NCBI RefSeq assembly: GCF_030345715.1
Contig: NZ_JAUASX010000001.1
Coordinates: forward strand, 558,001 to 622,000
Origin: Solimonas sp. SE-A11
GTDB taxonomy: Bacteria; Pseudomonadota; Gammaproteobacteria; Nevskiales; Nevskiaceae
Length of the DNA: 64,000 nucleotides
Direction of reading: 5' to 3'
Shown here: one piece after another, positions 1 through 7,856 of the stretch
Layout of the letters: every line of letters starts with the position of its first letter
How positions within the stretch are numbered: position 1 is the stretch's first letter
The notes under the pieces: model-generated
The model's input: the letters and a program-made list of their open reading frames with translations, nothing else
What the model was told of the DNA's origin: nothing
The model's database searches: none
Translations under genes and position numbers: made by a program

Positions 1-684
1 CTTCGGATCGATCTCAGTCTTGTCCCAGGAAAGAATCCACAGCAGTTCTGCGCTGAGGGAGTCGGTCAGGGAGATGGACGACCATGCGATCGGCAGCGGC
101 AGCAGCGCCTCCTTGATTTCGGAGCCCGGCTGGCGCAGCTTGGAGACATCAACCGGGTTGATCGAATTGATGCCATTGGGGATGAAGGTGCTTTCGCCCC
201 AACTCACTACTTGCCGCCCAAAGCGTGCGGAAACACTGCGCCCCGCCACATTGAAGTTGCCGTAGACGAAGAGATCGAGAAGGTCGAATTCCGCGCCCAG
301 GCGGTCTTCACCGCGGCGGCCCAGCTTGTCCGAGTCATGGTTCTCGATGTCGTAGAAGTACGACACGCGGTTGAACAGACCGAAATTGCGCCAGGTCAAT
401 TCCAGGTCGTGCGTCGCCTTGATGGGCGCTGAGGTGACGTCACCCTTCTTGTAGTTCAGGTTGCCGTTGTCATCGTTGACGGAGCGGCCGACGCCGCCGT
501 TGGCAATTCCGTATAAGGTTTCGTCCGGATCCTGCATGCGGATCTGGACACCGGCCGACAGGGTCGTATCGAAGCTACCCTGGATCTCGCCGGATTCGAA
601 CTTCAATGCTGAGGCCATGATCGGCACGGTCAGCATCACCCCGCCCGCGCCAAGGCGCAGGAGTCCTTTCACTCTCGACTTCAT
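1..684 (-). CDS. DUF1302 family outer-membrane protein, N-terminal part (cut by window start)
   Basis: The 228 visible codons begin at an ATG preceded by GAGGAGAT and encode a signal peptide (residues about 1-26) followed by a DUF1302-type beta-rich protein. The segment GRQVVSWGESTF and the following GINSINPVDVSKLRQPG are the family hallmark and match the intact paralogue at 47690-49543 (GRQVINWGESTF). Family members are about 550-650 residues long, so roughly two thirds lies outside the window. They are predicted surface or outer-membrane proteins often found with lipid or steroid degradation genes; no reaction is established. It is divergent from the carotenoid oxygenase operon, so a shared role is possible but unproven. 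Confidence 0.85.
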   Translation of the reverse strand, partial: MKSRVKGLLRLGAGGVMLTVPIMASALKFESGEIQGSFDTTLSAGVQIRMQDPDETLYGIANGGVGRSVNDDNGNLNYKKGDVTSAPIKATHDLELTWRNFGLFNRVSYFYDIENHDSDKLGRRGEDRLGAEFDLLDLFVYGNFNVAGRSVSARFGRQVVSWGESTFIPNGINSINPVDVSKLRQPGSEIKEALLPLPIAWSSISLTDSLSAELLWILSWDKTEIDPK

Positions 685-1169
685 CGTTATCTCCTCTAGT
701 GGCACCAAAGTGCCCGGCCCTCGCACAGGCCGGACGCAATCCTTCGTGGGGGTCTTGCGTCATGTGGCAGCCTCTGCTGTTGGGGACAGGGCTGCTCTTT
801 ACATTGAAATCGTTTCGAGTCCGGTCAAGGTACAAGACCTTGGCGGCTTGCGCCAGTGACTTCCTGCCGAGCACCGGTTCGGCGATTCGAAAGTCACGCC
901 GCTGCGCATTCATGCGGACGTATTCCGGTACATCCAGGGGGCGATGCGCCGGACCGTAGCGGCAGCGCCGGTCGTTCCGTTCGCATCGCGCCCGATGGCG
1001 AATCCATTTCGCATCGAAGCTCCTTTCTCGCACTGGGAGAGGCCTCTGCCGGGCCGCTAACCGTGGAGTCAGCATACGCTTGCATAAAGAAACTCACAAC
1101 CGTAGTCTGCTGCACATCAGCCGCCTTGCGGCACCGCAGCATTCCGCCGGAGAGCGGAGGGAGGAGAAC
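685..1169. other. Divergent intergenic region between DUF1302 gene and carotenoid oxygenase operon
   Basis: This 485-base stretch contains no convincing gene. Open frames crossing it are on the GC-rich shadow strand and lack ribosome-binding sites. It must hold the promoters for both flanking genes. The lowest-GC part lies around 795-840, where TTGAC-like and TACA-like hexamers occur, but none has good spacing, so I do not call a promoter. No strong hairpin or palindrome was seen. Confidence 0.5.
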
Positions 1170-2618
1170 ATGGAGACGCCCGCCGCCGGTGCCGGGAGTG
1201 CTTCCGGAAACCCCAACGAGTTCAATCCTTACCTGCAGGGGCTCTACGCGCCCGTGGTACGCGAAGAAACCGTGCTGCACTGCGACATCGCCGGCGAGCT
1301 GCCGCGCGAGCTCTGGGGCGCCTATGTGCGCAACGGCCCCAACCCGGCGCAGGCCCCGCAGGGTCTGCATCACTGGTTCGACGGTGACGGCATGCTGCAT
1401 GGTGTGTGGTTCGAGGACGGCCGTGCCGAATACCGCAGCCGCTACGTGCGCTCGTCGGATTTCGAGGCGGACCTGGCGGGGAGCTGCGGCGCCAGTGGCG
1501 TGATGCTGCCGGCGCATCGTGAGCGCGGCGGCACGGTGTACAAGGACACCGCCAACACCGACATCCTGCTGCACGGCGGCAGCCTGCTGGCGCTGTGGTA
1601 CGTCAGCGGCACACCGGTGCGCGTCGATGCACGCACGCTGCAGACGCTGCGCGATGAGCGTTTCGACAGTCGCTTGCCGCGCCATGTCTCGGCGCACTCC
1701 AAGACCGATCCGGTCAGCGGCGAGTTCGTGTTCTTCGACTACGCGCTGTACGAGCCCTGGATGTCCTTCGGCGTGGTGGACCGTGAAGGACGCCTGCTGA
1801 ACTTCGACAAGGTGGAGTTGCCGGGCCCGCGACTGCCACACGACATGGGCCTGACGGAGAACTACCTGATCCTGCACGATCTGCCGGTGGTGATGACCGA
1901 GCAGGGCCTGAAGCGCGGGCAATGGACCATCGAGCAGCGTCGCGACCAGCCGGCCCGCTTCGGCGTGGTACCGCGGCGCGGACGCGGCAGCCAGGTGCGC
2001 TGGTTCGAGACCGACCCCTGCTACATCTACCACGTGATCAATGCCTGGGAGGATGGCGACGAGGTCGTCATGCAGGCCTGCCGCATGGTGCCCAATGGCC
2101 TGGCGCCGAACCGCGCCTACGGCCCTTATGCACCGATGGTGGCAGTGCTGGCCTTGCATGCCGTGCCCTGGGAATGGCGCATGAACCTGAAGACCGGCGC
2201 CGTGCGCCAGCGCCAACTCGACGACCGCATCGGCGAATTCCCGATGGTGAACCTGGACCGTGCCGGCCGGCCGACGCAGTTCGGCTACGTCATGTCGATC
2301 GACACCGCCACCGATCTGCAGCGCTTCGACGGCATCCACAAGTACGACCTGCGCAGCGGCGCCTGCGAGACCTGGCGCTACGCGCCCGGCTGCTTCGGAT
2401 CCGAGGCGGCATTCGCGCCGCGCATCGGCGCGACGGCGGAGGACGATGGCTGGCTGACGGTGTTCGTCACCGACGCCACCAGCGGCCGCAGCGAGGTGCA
2501 GGTGCTGGACGCGCGCGACATCGCGCTTGGTCCGGTGGCCACGGTGAAGCTGCCCTGCCGCGTGCCGGCGGGGTTCCACGCGACTTGGGCGCGCGGCGAC
2601 CAGGTGCGGGCCGCGTGA
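1170..2618 (+). CDS. Carotenoid oxygenase (RPE65/CCD family) protein
   Basis: The 482-residue product matches carotenoid cleavage dioxygenases and lignostilbene dioxygenases: non-heme iron enzymes that cleave a C=C bond to give two carbonyl products. Visible family blocks are GAYVRNGPNP near the N-terminus, HWFDGDGMLHG, the HVSAHSKTDP block, FPMVN and a C-terminal GFHATW. The iron-binding histidines are expected within HWFDGDG, SAHSK, LHD and GFHA. The start at 1170 has GGAGGAG five bases upstream; a longer frame from 1080 has no such signal. It overlaps the thiolase by four bases (GTGA). The true substrate (carotenoid, stilbene or other) cannot be told from sequence. Confidence 0.9.
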   Translation: METPAAGAGSASGNPNEFNPYLQGLYAPVVREETVLHCDIAGELPRELWGAYVRNGPNPAQAPQGLHHWFDGDGMLHGVWFEDGRAEYRSRYVRSSDFEADLAGSCGASGVMLPAHRERGGTVYKDTANTDILLHGGSLLALWYVSGTPVRVDARTLQTLRDERFDSRLPRHVSAHSKTDPVSGEFVFFDYALYEPWMSFGVVDREGRLLNFDKVELPGPRLPHDMGLTENYLILHDLPVVMTEQGLKRGQWTIEQRRDQPARFGVVPRRGRGSQVRWFETDPCYIYHVINAWEDGDEVVMQACRMVPNGLAPNRAYGPYAPMVAVLALHAVPWEWRMNLKTGAVRQRQLDDRIGEFPMVNLDRAGRPTQFGYVMSIDTATDLQRFDGIHKYDLRSGACETWRYAPGCFGSEAAFAPRIGATAEDDGWLTVFVTDATSGRSEVQVLDARDIALGPVATVKLPCRVPAGFHATWARGDQVRAA

Positions 2619-3832
2619 GCGCGATCTGCATCCTCGGTGGTCACCAGACCGACTTCTCGCGCGTGTGGTCGCGCGAGGGGCGCGATCTCTCCGACATGAT
2701 CCGCGAGGCCACCCACGGCGCGCTCGACGATGCCGGCATCGGTGCCGAGCAGGTGGAGTCGATCCACGTCGGCAATGCCTTCGGAGAGCTGCAGCGCCAG
2801 CAGGGGCACCTGGGCTCCATGGTGGCCCAGGTGGTGCCGGAGTTATGGGGACGTCCGGCGATGCGTCACGAGGGCGCCTGCGCCTCCGGCTCGCTCGCCA
2901 TCCTGTCCGCCATGGCGGAGATCGAGGCCGGGCGCTACGACTGCGTGCTGGTGGTGGGCGTGGAAGAGCAGAAGAACCTGCCGGGCGACGAGGCCTCGCG
3001 CATCCAGAATTCCGCCGCCTGGCAGGGGCGGGAGAACATCCCCTGTCGCTTCATGTGGCCCGCCGTGTTCGGGCGGCTGGCGCAGGAGTACGAGGAACGC
3101 TATGGCCTGGACCGGCGCCATCTCAATGCCATCTCGCAGCTCAATTACGCCAACGCCCGGCGCAATCCCAAGGCGCAGACGCGACGCTGGCAGTTCGCGC
3201 CCGAGGCTTTCCACGACGACGATTCCGCCAACCCGGTGATCGAGCCCGGCGTGCGTCGGCAGGACTGCGCGCAGATCACCGATGGCGCCTGCGCGGTGCT
3301 GCTGGCCACTCCGCAATGTGCGACCGAACTGGGCCTGGACCCGTGGCGGTTGCCGCGCATCCTCGGTTGGGGTCACCGCAACGCCGGCCTGCGCCTGCTC
3401 GACAAGCTCGAACGCAGCCGCGGCCAGGACTACGTCTTTCCGGATGTGCGCGCCACGATCCTGGACGCCTTCCGCCGCGCCGGCTTGCCCGGCGTGCAGG
3501 CGCTGGACGGCATCGAGACGCATGACTGCTTCACCAGCACCGAGTACATGGCCATTGACCACTTCGGCCTGACGCCGCCGGGGCAGAGCTGGCGCGCAGT
3601 GGAGGACGGCACCATCGCCCCCGGCGGTGCATGCCCGGTCAATATGTCCGGCGGGCTGATCGGCGGCGGCCATCCGGTGGGCGCCACCGGCGTGCGCATG
3701 CTGCTGGATGCCGGGCGGCAGGTCATGGACCAGGCGAGCGAGATGCAGATCCCCGGCGCGCGCCGCATCGGCACGCTCAACATCGGCGGCTCCTGCGCCA
3801 CCACGGTCAGCTTCGTCGTCGGCCGGCCTTGA
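2615..3832 (+). CDS. SCP2-type thiolase / acetyl-CoA acetyltransferase family
   Basis: A 405-residue thiolase starting at the GTG that overlaps the upstream TGA. The nucleophilic cysteine lies in HEGACASGSLA. The motif THDCF replaces the NEAF of classical thiolases and marks the SCP2/SCP-x type. GGHPVGATG is the conserved C-terminal glycine-rich block, and NIGGSCATT holds the late cysteine. Such enzymes cleave or form 3-ketoacyl-CoA thioesters, including branched or ring-bearing substrates such as sterol side chains. Translational coupling to the oxygenase suggests that the aldehyde or acid released by oxygenase cleavage is later degraded as a CoA thioester; that is inference. No acyl-CoA ligase or separate DUF35 partner is encoded next to it. 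Confidence 0.9.
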   Translation: MSAICILGGHQTDFSRVWSREGRDLSDMIREATHGALDDAGIGAEQVESIHVGNAFGELQRQQGHLGSMVAQVVPELWGRPAMRHEGACASGSLAILSAMAEIEAGRYDCVLVVGVEEQKNLPGDEASRIQNSAAWQGRENIPCRFMWPAVFGRLAQEYEERYGLDRRHLNAISQLNYANARRNPKAQTRRWQFAPEAFHDDDSANPVIEPGVRRQDCAQITDGACAVLLATPQCATELGLDPWRLPRILGWGHRNAGLRLLDKLERSRGQDYVFPDVRATILDAFRRAGLPGVQALDGIETHDCFTSTEYMAIDHFGLTPPGQSWRAVEDGTIAPGGACPVNMSGGLIGGGHPVGATGVRMLLDAGRQVMDQASEMQIPGARRIGTLNIGGSCATTVSFVVGRP

Positions 3833-4845
3833 ACGCCCGGTCCATCGCCCCGCCCCGCCAGGTGGGAGCGCCGAACCTCTCGGTACAGGCGCATTCGGTC
3901 TCGCGCGCGCTGAATCTGATCGGCGACCGTTGGACCTTGCTGCTGCTGTACTGCCTGTTCCTGGGCCAGGGTCGCTTCAGCGATCTGCTGGAGATGACCG
4001 GCATGGCGCGCAGCGTGCTGTCCAAGCGCCTGCGGCGCCTGGAAGAGGCCGGCCTGCTGCGCCGCCGCCGCTATCAGCAGCATCCACCCCGCGACGAGTA
4101 CCTGCTGACCGAGCGCGGCGCCGATCTGCACGACGTCGCCTGCGCCGTCATCGCCTGGGATCGGCGTTGGCACTACGACGCACGCAGCCCCATGCACCGC
4201 CTGCGCCATGTCGGCTGCGGGCGCGAGTTCACGCCGCAGCAGCGCTGTGCCGCCTGCGGCGAGACTATCCACGCGCGCGAGGTGGAGTGGCGCGCCGGCC
4301 CCGGTGCCGGCCTGGACCCGCATCCCGGCGCGCGTGCGCACCGCCGCTCCAGCATCGCGGCAGAGGATATCGCCGCCACGCAGCCGCTGATGCAGCGCAG
4401 CTTCGAGATCCTGGGTGATCGCTGGACCGCAATGACGGTAGCCGCGGCCTTCTACCGCCACCGCCGCTTCGGCGAGTTCCAGGAGGCCTTGGGCATTGCC
4501 AGCAACATCCTCAGCGAGCGCCTGGCGAGGCTGGTGGAGCTGGAGGTGCTGGAGCGCGGCGACGAGGCGCGCGACGGCTACAGGCTTACCGACCAGGGGC
4601 TGGACCTGTTCCCCATCATCGTCGCCTTGCTCCGCTGGGGCGACCGCTGGCTCGCAGGCCGCAAGGGGCCGCCGCTACTGCTGTTCCATCGCAGCTGCGG
4701 GCAGCCGCTGGTGCCGGTGGTGGGCTGCGACCGCTGCGGGGAGGAAGTGGGGCAGGGGGAGATGCGCTTGAGTGGGGCGATGAGGAAGCGGCTATTGGGT
4801 GATGCTGCTTCTGCTCCCGCTCCTGCTGGCGGGAGAGGAAGCTGA
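3829..4845 (+). CDS. Tandem HxlR-type transcriptional regulator with two zinc-ribbon-like tails
   Basis: Ordinary HxlR regulators are about 110-150 residues and act as dimers; this 338-residue protein carries two complete copies. Copy 1 (about 20-118) has LNLIGDRWTLLLL and the winged-helix SVLSKRLRRLEEAGLL; copy 2 (about 187-275) has FEILGDRWTAMTV and NILSERLARLVELEVL. Each copy is followed by the same metal-ligand pattern, H-x2-C-x9-C-x2-C (H127, C130, C140, C143 and H287, C290, C300, C303). The chosen TTG overlaps the thiolase stop (TTGA), indicating coupling; a GTG at 3862 is the alternative. It probably controls its own operon and the divergent DUF1302 gene (inference). Confidence 0.87.
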   Translation: MNARSIAPPRQVGAPNLSVQAHSVSRALNLIGDRWTLLLLYCLFLGQGRFSDLLEMTGMARSVLSKRLRRLEEAGLLRRRRYQQHPPRDEYLLTERGADLHDVACAVIAWDRRWHYDARSPMHRLRHVGCGREFTPQQRCAACGETIHAREVEWRAGPGAGLDPHPGARAHRRSSIAAEDIAATQPLMQRSFEILGDRWTAMTVAAAFYRHRRFGEFQEALGIASNILSERLARLVELEVLERGDEARDGYRLTDQGLDLFPIIVALLRWGDRWLAGRKGPPLLLFHRSCGQPLVPVVGCDRCGEEVGQGEMRLSGAMRKRLLGDAASAPAPAGGRGS

Positions 4846-4852
4846 CGCGAAG

Positions 4853-5320
4853 CTACCCATGATGCCCATGCCCACGGGCCACCAGCGTGATCAGCAGCGC
4901 AATCAGCGCCACCAGCGTCAGCTGGATGTGAACCAGTGCCTTGGTCTTGCGCAGGTCGGCCTCGGCCGGCAGGCCGTTGCCGGCACCCAGTTGCTTGTTC
5001 CAGCGGATGAAACGCACGGTCGGGACCAGCGACACAAAGAAGGCGACGACGAAGGCGGTGATCACGCCGTGCATCAGGCCGTTGTGCCAGTACCAGTCGG
5101 CACCCTTGCCGCCGTGGTACATGCGCAGGATGCCGGTGACGAAGGTCAGCACGGCGGTGATGCCGTAGAAGCGGTCCACGCGCGGCAGCAGGCGCACGAT
5201 GTCGCTGGAGGCGGGCAGGCGCAGCAGGTAGAGCTCGGCCACGGCGCCGCCGGCCATCATCAGCACGGCGAGGTAGTGGATCCAGGGCAGGATGACGGTG
5301 CTGGCGACGGTGGCGTCCAT
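4853..5320 (-). CDS. DUF2214 family membrane protein
   Basis: A 155-residue protein with four predicted membrane helices. It opens with WIHYLAVLMMAGGAVAELYLL, the typical DUF2214 start, followed by a basic loop (RLLPRVDRFYG) and a Gly/His-rich middle (GILRMYHGGKGADWYWHNG). The His-rich GHGHHG tail is unusual and could bind metal. Function is not established; the fold resembles small cytochrome- or copper-related membrane proteins. I chose the ATG at 5320 over the in-frame TTG at 5341 because GGAAG lies upstream of it. It converges on the HxlR gene with a 7-base gap. Confidence 0.75.
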   Translation of the reverse strand: MDATVASTVILPWIHYLAVLMMAGGAVAELYLLRLPASSDIVRLLPRVDRFYGITAVLTFVTGILRMYHGGKGADWYWHNGLMHGVITAFVVAFFVSLVPTVRFIRWNKQLGAGNGLPAEADLRKTKALVHIQLTLVALIALLITLVARGHGHHG

Positions 5321-5414
5321 GTCGGGGCTTCCAGTAGGCAAGTAATGAATTCATTCTAGTGCCAACGCGGCCCAAAACACCGACAATGGCGGGGTTCGCA
5401 GGAGATCGGGTCCG

Positions 5415-6098
5415 GTGTTCACCAAACTCCCCCGCTGGGTCGAAGTCGGCGCCTTCTGGCTGGCCGCCATCGCCGGCGCGGTCAACGCCATCGGCCTGCT
5501 GGGATTCCGCCACCAGGCGGTGTCGCATCTCACGGGGACGTCCACCTGGCTGAGCCTGACGCTGGTCGGCGCGGACCTGGGGGAGAGCCTGCACCTGTTC
5601 GGCGTGTTGCTGGCCTTCGTACTCGGCGCGGCGCTGAGCGGGGTCATCATCGGCGATGCCGTGCTGCGCCTGGGGCGCCGCTATAGCGTGGCGCTGCTGA
5701 TCGAGGCGGCGCTGCTACTGGCGGCGATGCTGGCGCTGATGCGTGGCTCCACCAGCGGCCATTTCCTGGCCTCCGCCGCCTGCGGCCTGCAGAACGGCAT
5801 GGTCAGCACCTACAGCGGTGCGGCGATCCGCACCACGCACGTCTCCGGCCTGTTCACCGACCTCGGCACCATGCTCGGCGCGCGCCTGCGCGGCCATGCC
5901 ATGGACCGGCGCAAGGCGGTGCTCTACCTGCTGCTGATCGTCGGCTTCATCCTCGGCGGCTGCGTGGGCGCCTTGGGCTTCCAGCAGATGCAGTTCGCGG
6001 CGCTGGCGATCCCGGCGGCGGGTGCGGCGGCACTGGCGCTGCTGTACTGGGTCTACCGCTATCGCAGCATGGCGGCGGGCAAGGCGGCGCAGCCCTGA
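5415..6098 (+). CDS. DUF1275 (YoaK-type) membrane protein
   Basis: A 227-residue integral membrane protein with about six hydrophobic helices. The pattern FWLAAIAGAVNAIGLLGF, the VSHLTGTST loop, ACGLQNGMVSTYSGAAIRTTHVSG and TDLGTMLG are the diagnostic DUF1275 blocks. It begins with GTG and has AGGAGA about ten bases upstream. No transported compound is known for this family. It is divergent from the DUF2214 gene and convergent with ompW. Confidence 0.85.
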   Translation: MFTKLPRWVEVGAFWLAAIAGAVNAIGLLGFRHQAVSHLTGTSTWLSLTLVGADLGESLHLFGVLLAFVLGAALSGVIIGDAVLRLGRRYSVALLIEAALLLAAMLALMRGSTSGHFLASAACGLQNGMVSTYSGAAIRTTHVSGLFTDLGTMLGARLRGHAMDRRKAVLYLLLIVGFILGGCVGALGFQQMQFAALAIPAAGAAALALLYWVYRYRSMAAGKAAQP

Positions 6099-6132
6099 GG
6101 GACCTGCGCCGGCCGTTCGCCAGGACGGCCGC

Positions 6133-6741
6133 TCAGCGGCCGCCGAAGTGGTAGCGGGCCGACAGGCCGACTGCCAGAGGGTCGATCTCGAAGGTGCCCA
6201 GCGACGCGCCGTCGAGCGTGCCATCGGTGTCGATATCCATGTAGCGCACATCCAGCGCCACACCCCAGCGATCATCGATGTCCCAGTCGATGCCGGCTAC
6301 GGCGGCGAGCCCCAAGGACGGATCAAGCTTCAGCTTCTGGCCGGCGATGGGGCCCTGGGTGTCCTCGTCGAAGAAGATGGTGTAGTTCAGGCCGGCGCCG
6401 ACATAGGGGTGCCAGGGGCCATTCACCGCCGGATACCAGACCAGGGACAGCGTCGGCGGCAGGTGCCGCGTGCTGGCCACCTCGGTGCCGTTGAGCTCCA
6501 CCGCGTGCTTGAAGGGCACGGCCACCAGCAGGTCGATGGCCCATTGCGGCTGCAGGAAGTACTCGACGCTGGCGGTCAGGGATGCCGCCGCCTGTACCTC
6601 GAGCGTGTCATGGTTGTCCGACTTGGGGCTCACGTAGTGGATGCCACCGCGCAGCAGGACGTCGCCGGCCTCGTAGGCCTGCGTCGCCGGGGCCGCAGCA
6701 AGGGCGAGCGCGTAGAGCGCCACGGAAATCTTCGTTTGCAT
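6133..6741 (-). CDS. ompW: OmpW family outer-membrane beta-barrel protein
   Basis: A 202-residue precursor with a signal peptide ending near ATQAYEAGD and an eight-strand OmpW barrel: VLLRGGIHYVSP, the WAIDLLVAVPFKH strand, PTLSLVWYP, YVGAGLNYTIFF, DRWGVALDVRYMDI and the C-terminal strand ending YHFGGR. OmpW porins form small hydrophobic channels and in enterobacteria are controlled by FNR. The divergent region to the universal stress protein carries an FNR-like box at 6797-6810, consistent with oxygen control. The start has GGAGAA upstream. The C-terminus ends in Arg rather than Phe, which is less usual for a barrel protein. Confidence 0.88.
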   Translation of the reverse strand: MQTKISVALYALALAAAPATQAYEAGDVLLRGGIHYVSPKSDNHDTLEVQAAASLTASVEYFLQPQWAIDLLVAVPFKHAVELNGTEVASTRHLPPTLSLVWYPAVNGPWHPYVGAGLNYTIFFDEDTQGPIAGQKLKLDPSLGLAAVAGIDWDIDDRWGVALDVRYMDIDTDGTLDGASLGTFEIDPLAVGLSARYHFGGR

Positions 6742-6796
6742 GTTGGTTCTCCGGTGTGTGCGGTGGCGATGCTGCGAGCACCGCCCGTCGCCGGCA

Positions 6797-6810
6797 TTGA
6801 CCCAGGTCAA
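6797..6810. promoter_or_regulatory. Fnr/Anr box A (ompW / universal stress protein)
   Basis: TTGACCCAGGTCAA is a near-perfect palindrome of the FNR class (TTGAT-N4-ATCAA, here TTGAC-N4-GTCAA). Its centre is about 62 bases from the ompW start and about 57 from the stress-protein start. If Fnr binds at -41.5, transcription would begin near 6762 (leftward) and 6845 (rightward), leaving short leaders that still include each Shine-Dalgarno sequence. Confidence 0.78.
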
Positions 6811-6860
6811 TGCAGCGGTGGTGCGTGCTGGAGATCGTGTCGCCAGCAACGGAGAACCCC

Positions 6861-7763
6861 ATGACGCAGTTCCGCAGCCTGTACCTGCTGTCCGATCCAC
6901 AGCGGCCGCATTCGCCCGCCTTCGAGCGCACTCGCGCGCTTGCCCTGGCCTCGGGCGCGCGCGTGCACATCGCCGCCTTCTGCTACAGCCGCGCCATCGC
7001 CGCCATCGCGCTGGTGAACCGCGCCGCCATGGAGCAGGCCCGCGACGGCTACCTGGCCGAAGCGCGGCGGGTCGTCGAGCAGCAGGCGGTTGATCTGCGC
7101 GAACTCGACCTGCAGGTGAGCAGCGCCGCCGACTGGGCTCATCCGGTCTTGCCCGAGATCCTCACTGGCCTGGCGGAGCAGCAGACGGACATTGCCATCG
7201 TCGATGCCATGGAGGAGGGACTGCCGCAGCGCCTGCTGGCGCATTCGCCGGACCAGCAGATGTTGCGTCGCTCACCGGTGCCGGTGATGCGGGTGACGCC
7301 GGGTGACCGGCCGTTGCCGCGCCGCGTCCTCGTGGCGGTGGACGTGCTGGAAGACCCCATGCTGAACCTGCGCCTGCTGCGCGATGCGGCGGCCTTTGCG
7401 CTGCAATGCGACGCGAGCCTGCAACTGGCCTACGTCAGCGAGCCCATCGCCCTGGTCGGCAGCGACATCATCGTCGGTGGCGGAACCAGCGAAATGCTGG
7501 AAGCCGAGGTGAGCCGTGTGCGGCGCGAGACCTTCGCGGCTTTTTCCGCCGATGCCCACGTGCCGGCGGAACTCGCGCACTTCCTGGAGGGGCCCGCGGC
7601 GCCGACGCTGTGCCGCTTTGCCAGCGAGCAGGGCTGCGACCTGATCGTGCTGGGGGTGACCGCGCGCGGACGGGTGGATCGCTGGCTGCTCGGCAGCACC
7701 GCCGAGCAGGTCCTGCGTCACGCGAGCTGCGGCGTGCTGGCCCTGCCCACCGGTACGGCCTGA
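6861..7763 (+). CDS. Tandem universal stress protein (UspE-like)
   Basis: A 300-residue protein with two Usp domains. The second (about 152-300) carries RRVLVAVDV at its first strand and ends with the nucleotide-binding pattern GVTARGRVDRWLLGSTAEQVLRHASCGVLAL, which fits G-x2-G-x9-G-S/T. The first domain lacks that pattern and is probably non-binding. Such proteins support survival in stress or anoxia and are commonly in Anr/Fnr regulons. ATG 6861 follows GGAGAACCCC. It is the first gene of a rightward run with box A upstream. Confidence 0.9.
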   Translation: MTQFRSLYLLSDPQRPHSPAFERTRALALASGARVHIAAFCYSRAIAAIALVNRAAMEQARDGYLAEARRVVEQQAVDLRELDLQVSSAADWAHPVLPEILTGLAEQQTDIAIVDAMEEGLPQRLLAHSPDQQMLRRSPVPVMRVTPGDRPLPRRVLVAVDVLEDPMLNLRLLRDAAAFALQCDASLQLAYVSEPIALVGSDIIVGGGTSEMLEAEVSRVRRETFAAFSADAHVPAELAHFLEGPAAPTLCRFASEQGCDLIVLGVTARGRVDRWLLGSTAEQVLRHASCGVLALPTGTA

Positions 7764-7770
7764 GCCGGCG

Positions 7771-7784
7771 TTGACCTGGATCAA
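7771..7784 (+). promoter_or_regulatory. Fnr/Anr box B (GGDEF operon)
   Basis: TTGACCTGGATCAA lies just after the stress-protein stop and about 79 bases before the GGDEF start. Binding at -41.5 predicts a start near 7819 with TAGTCT around the -10 position and a 38-base leader containing CAGGAGA. Confidence 0.75.
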
Positions 7785-7856
7785 CGCCGGCCCAGGCTGG
7801 TGCCGGTAGTCTCGCTTCCAGGCTTCCGGGGCCGCTGCGCCCCACAGGAGACAGGC

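Noticed and set aside
894..2579. A 561-codon open frame on the - strand opposite the carotenoid oxygenase
   Set aside because: Same pattern of complementary-strand openness at high GC; no family motif and no start signal.
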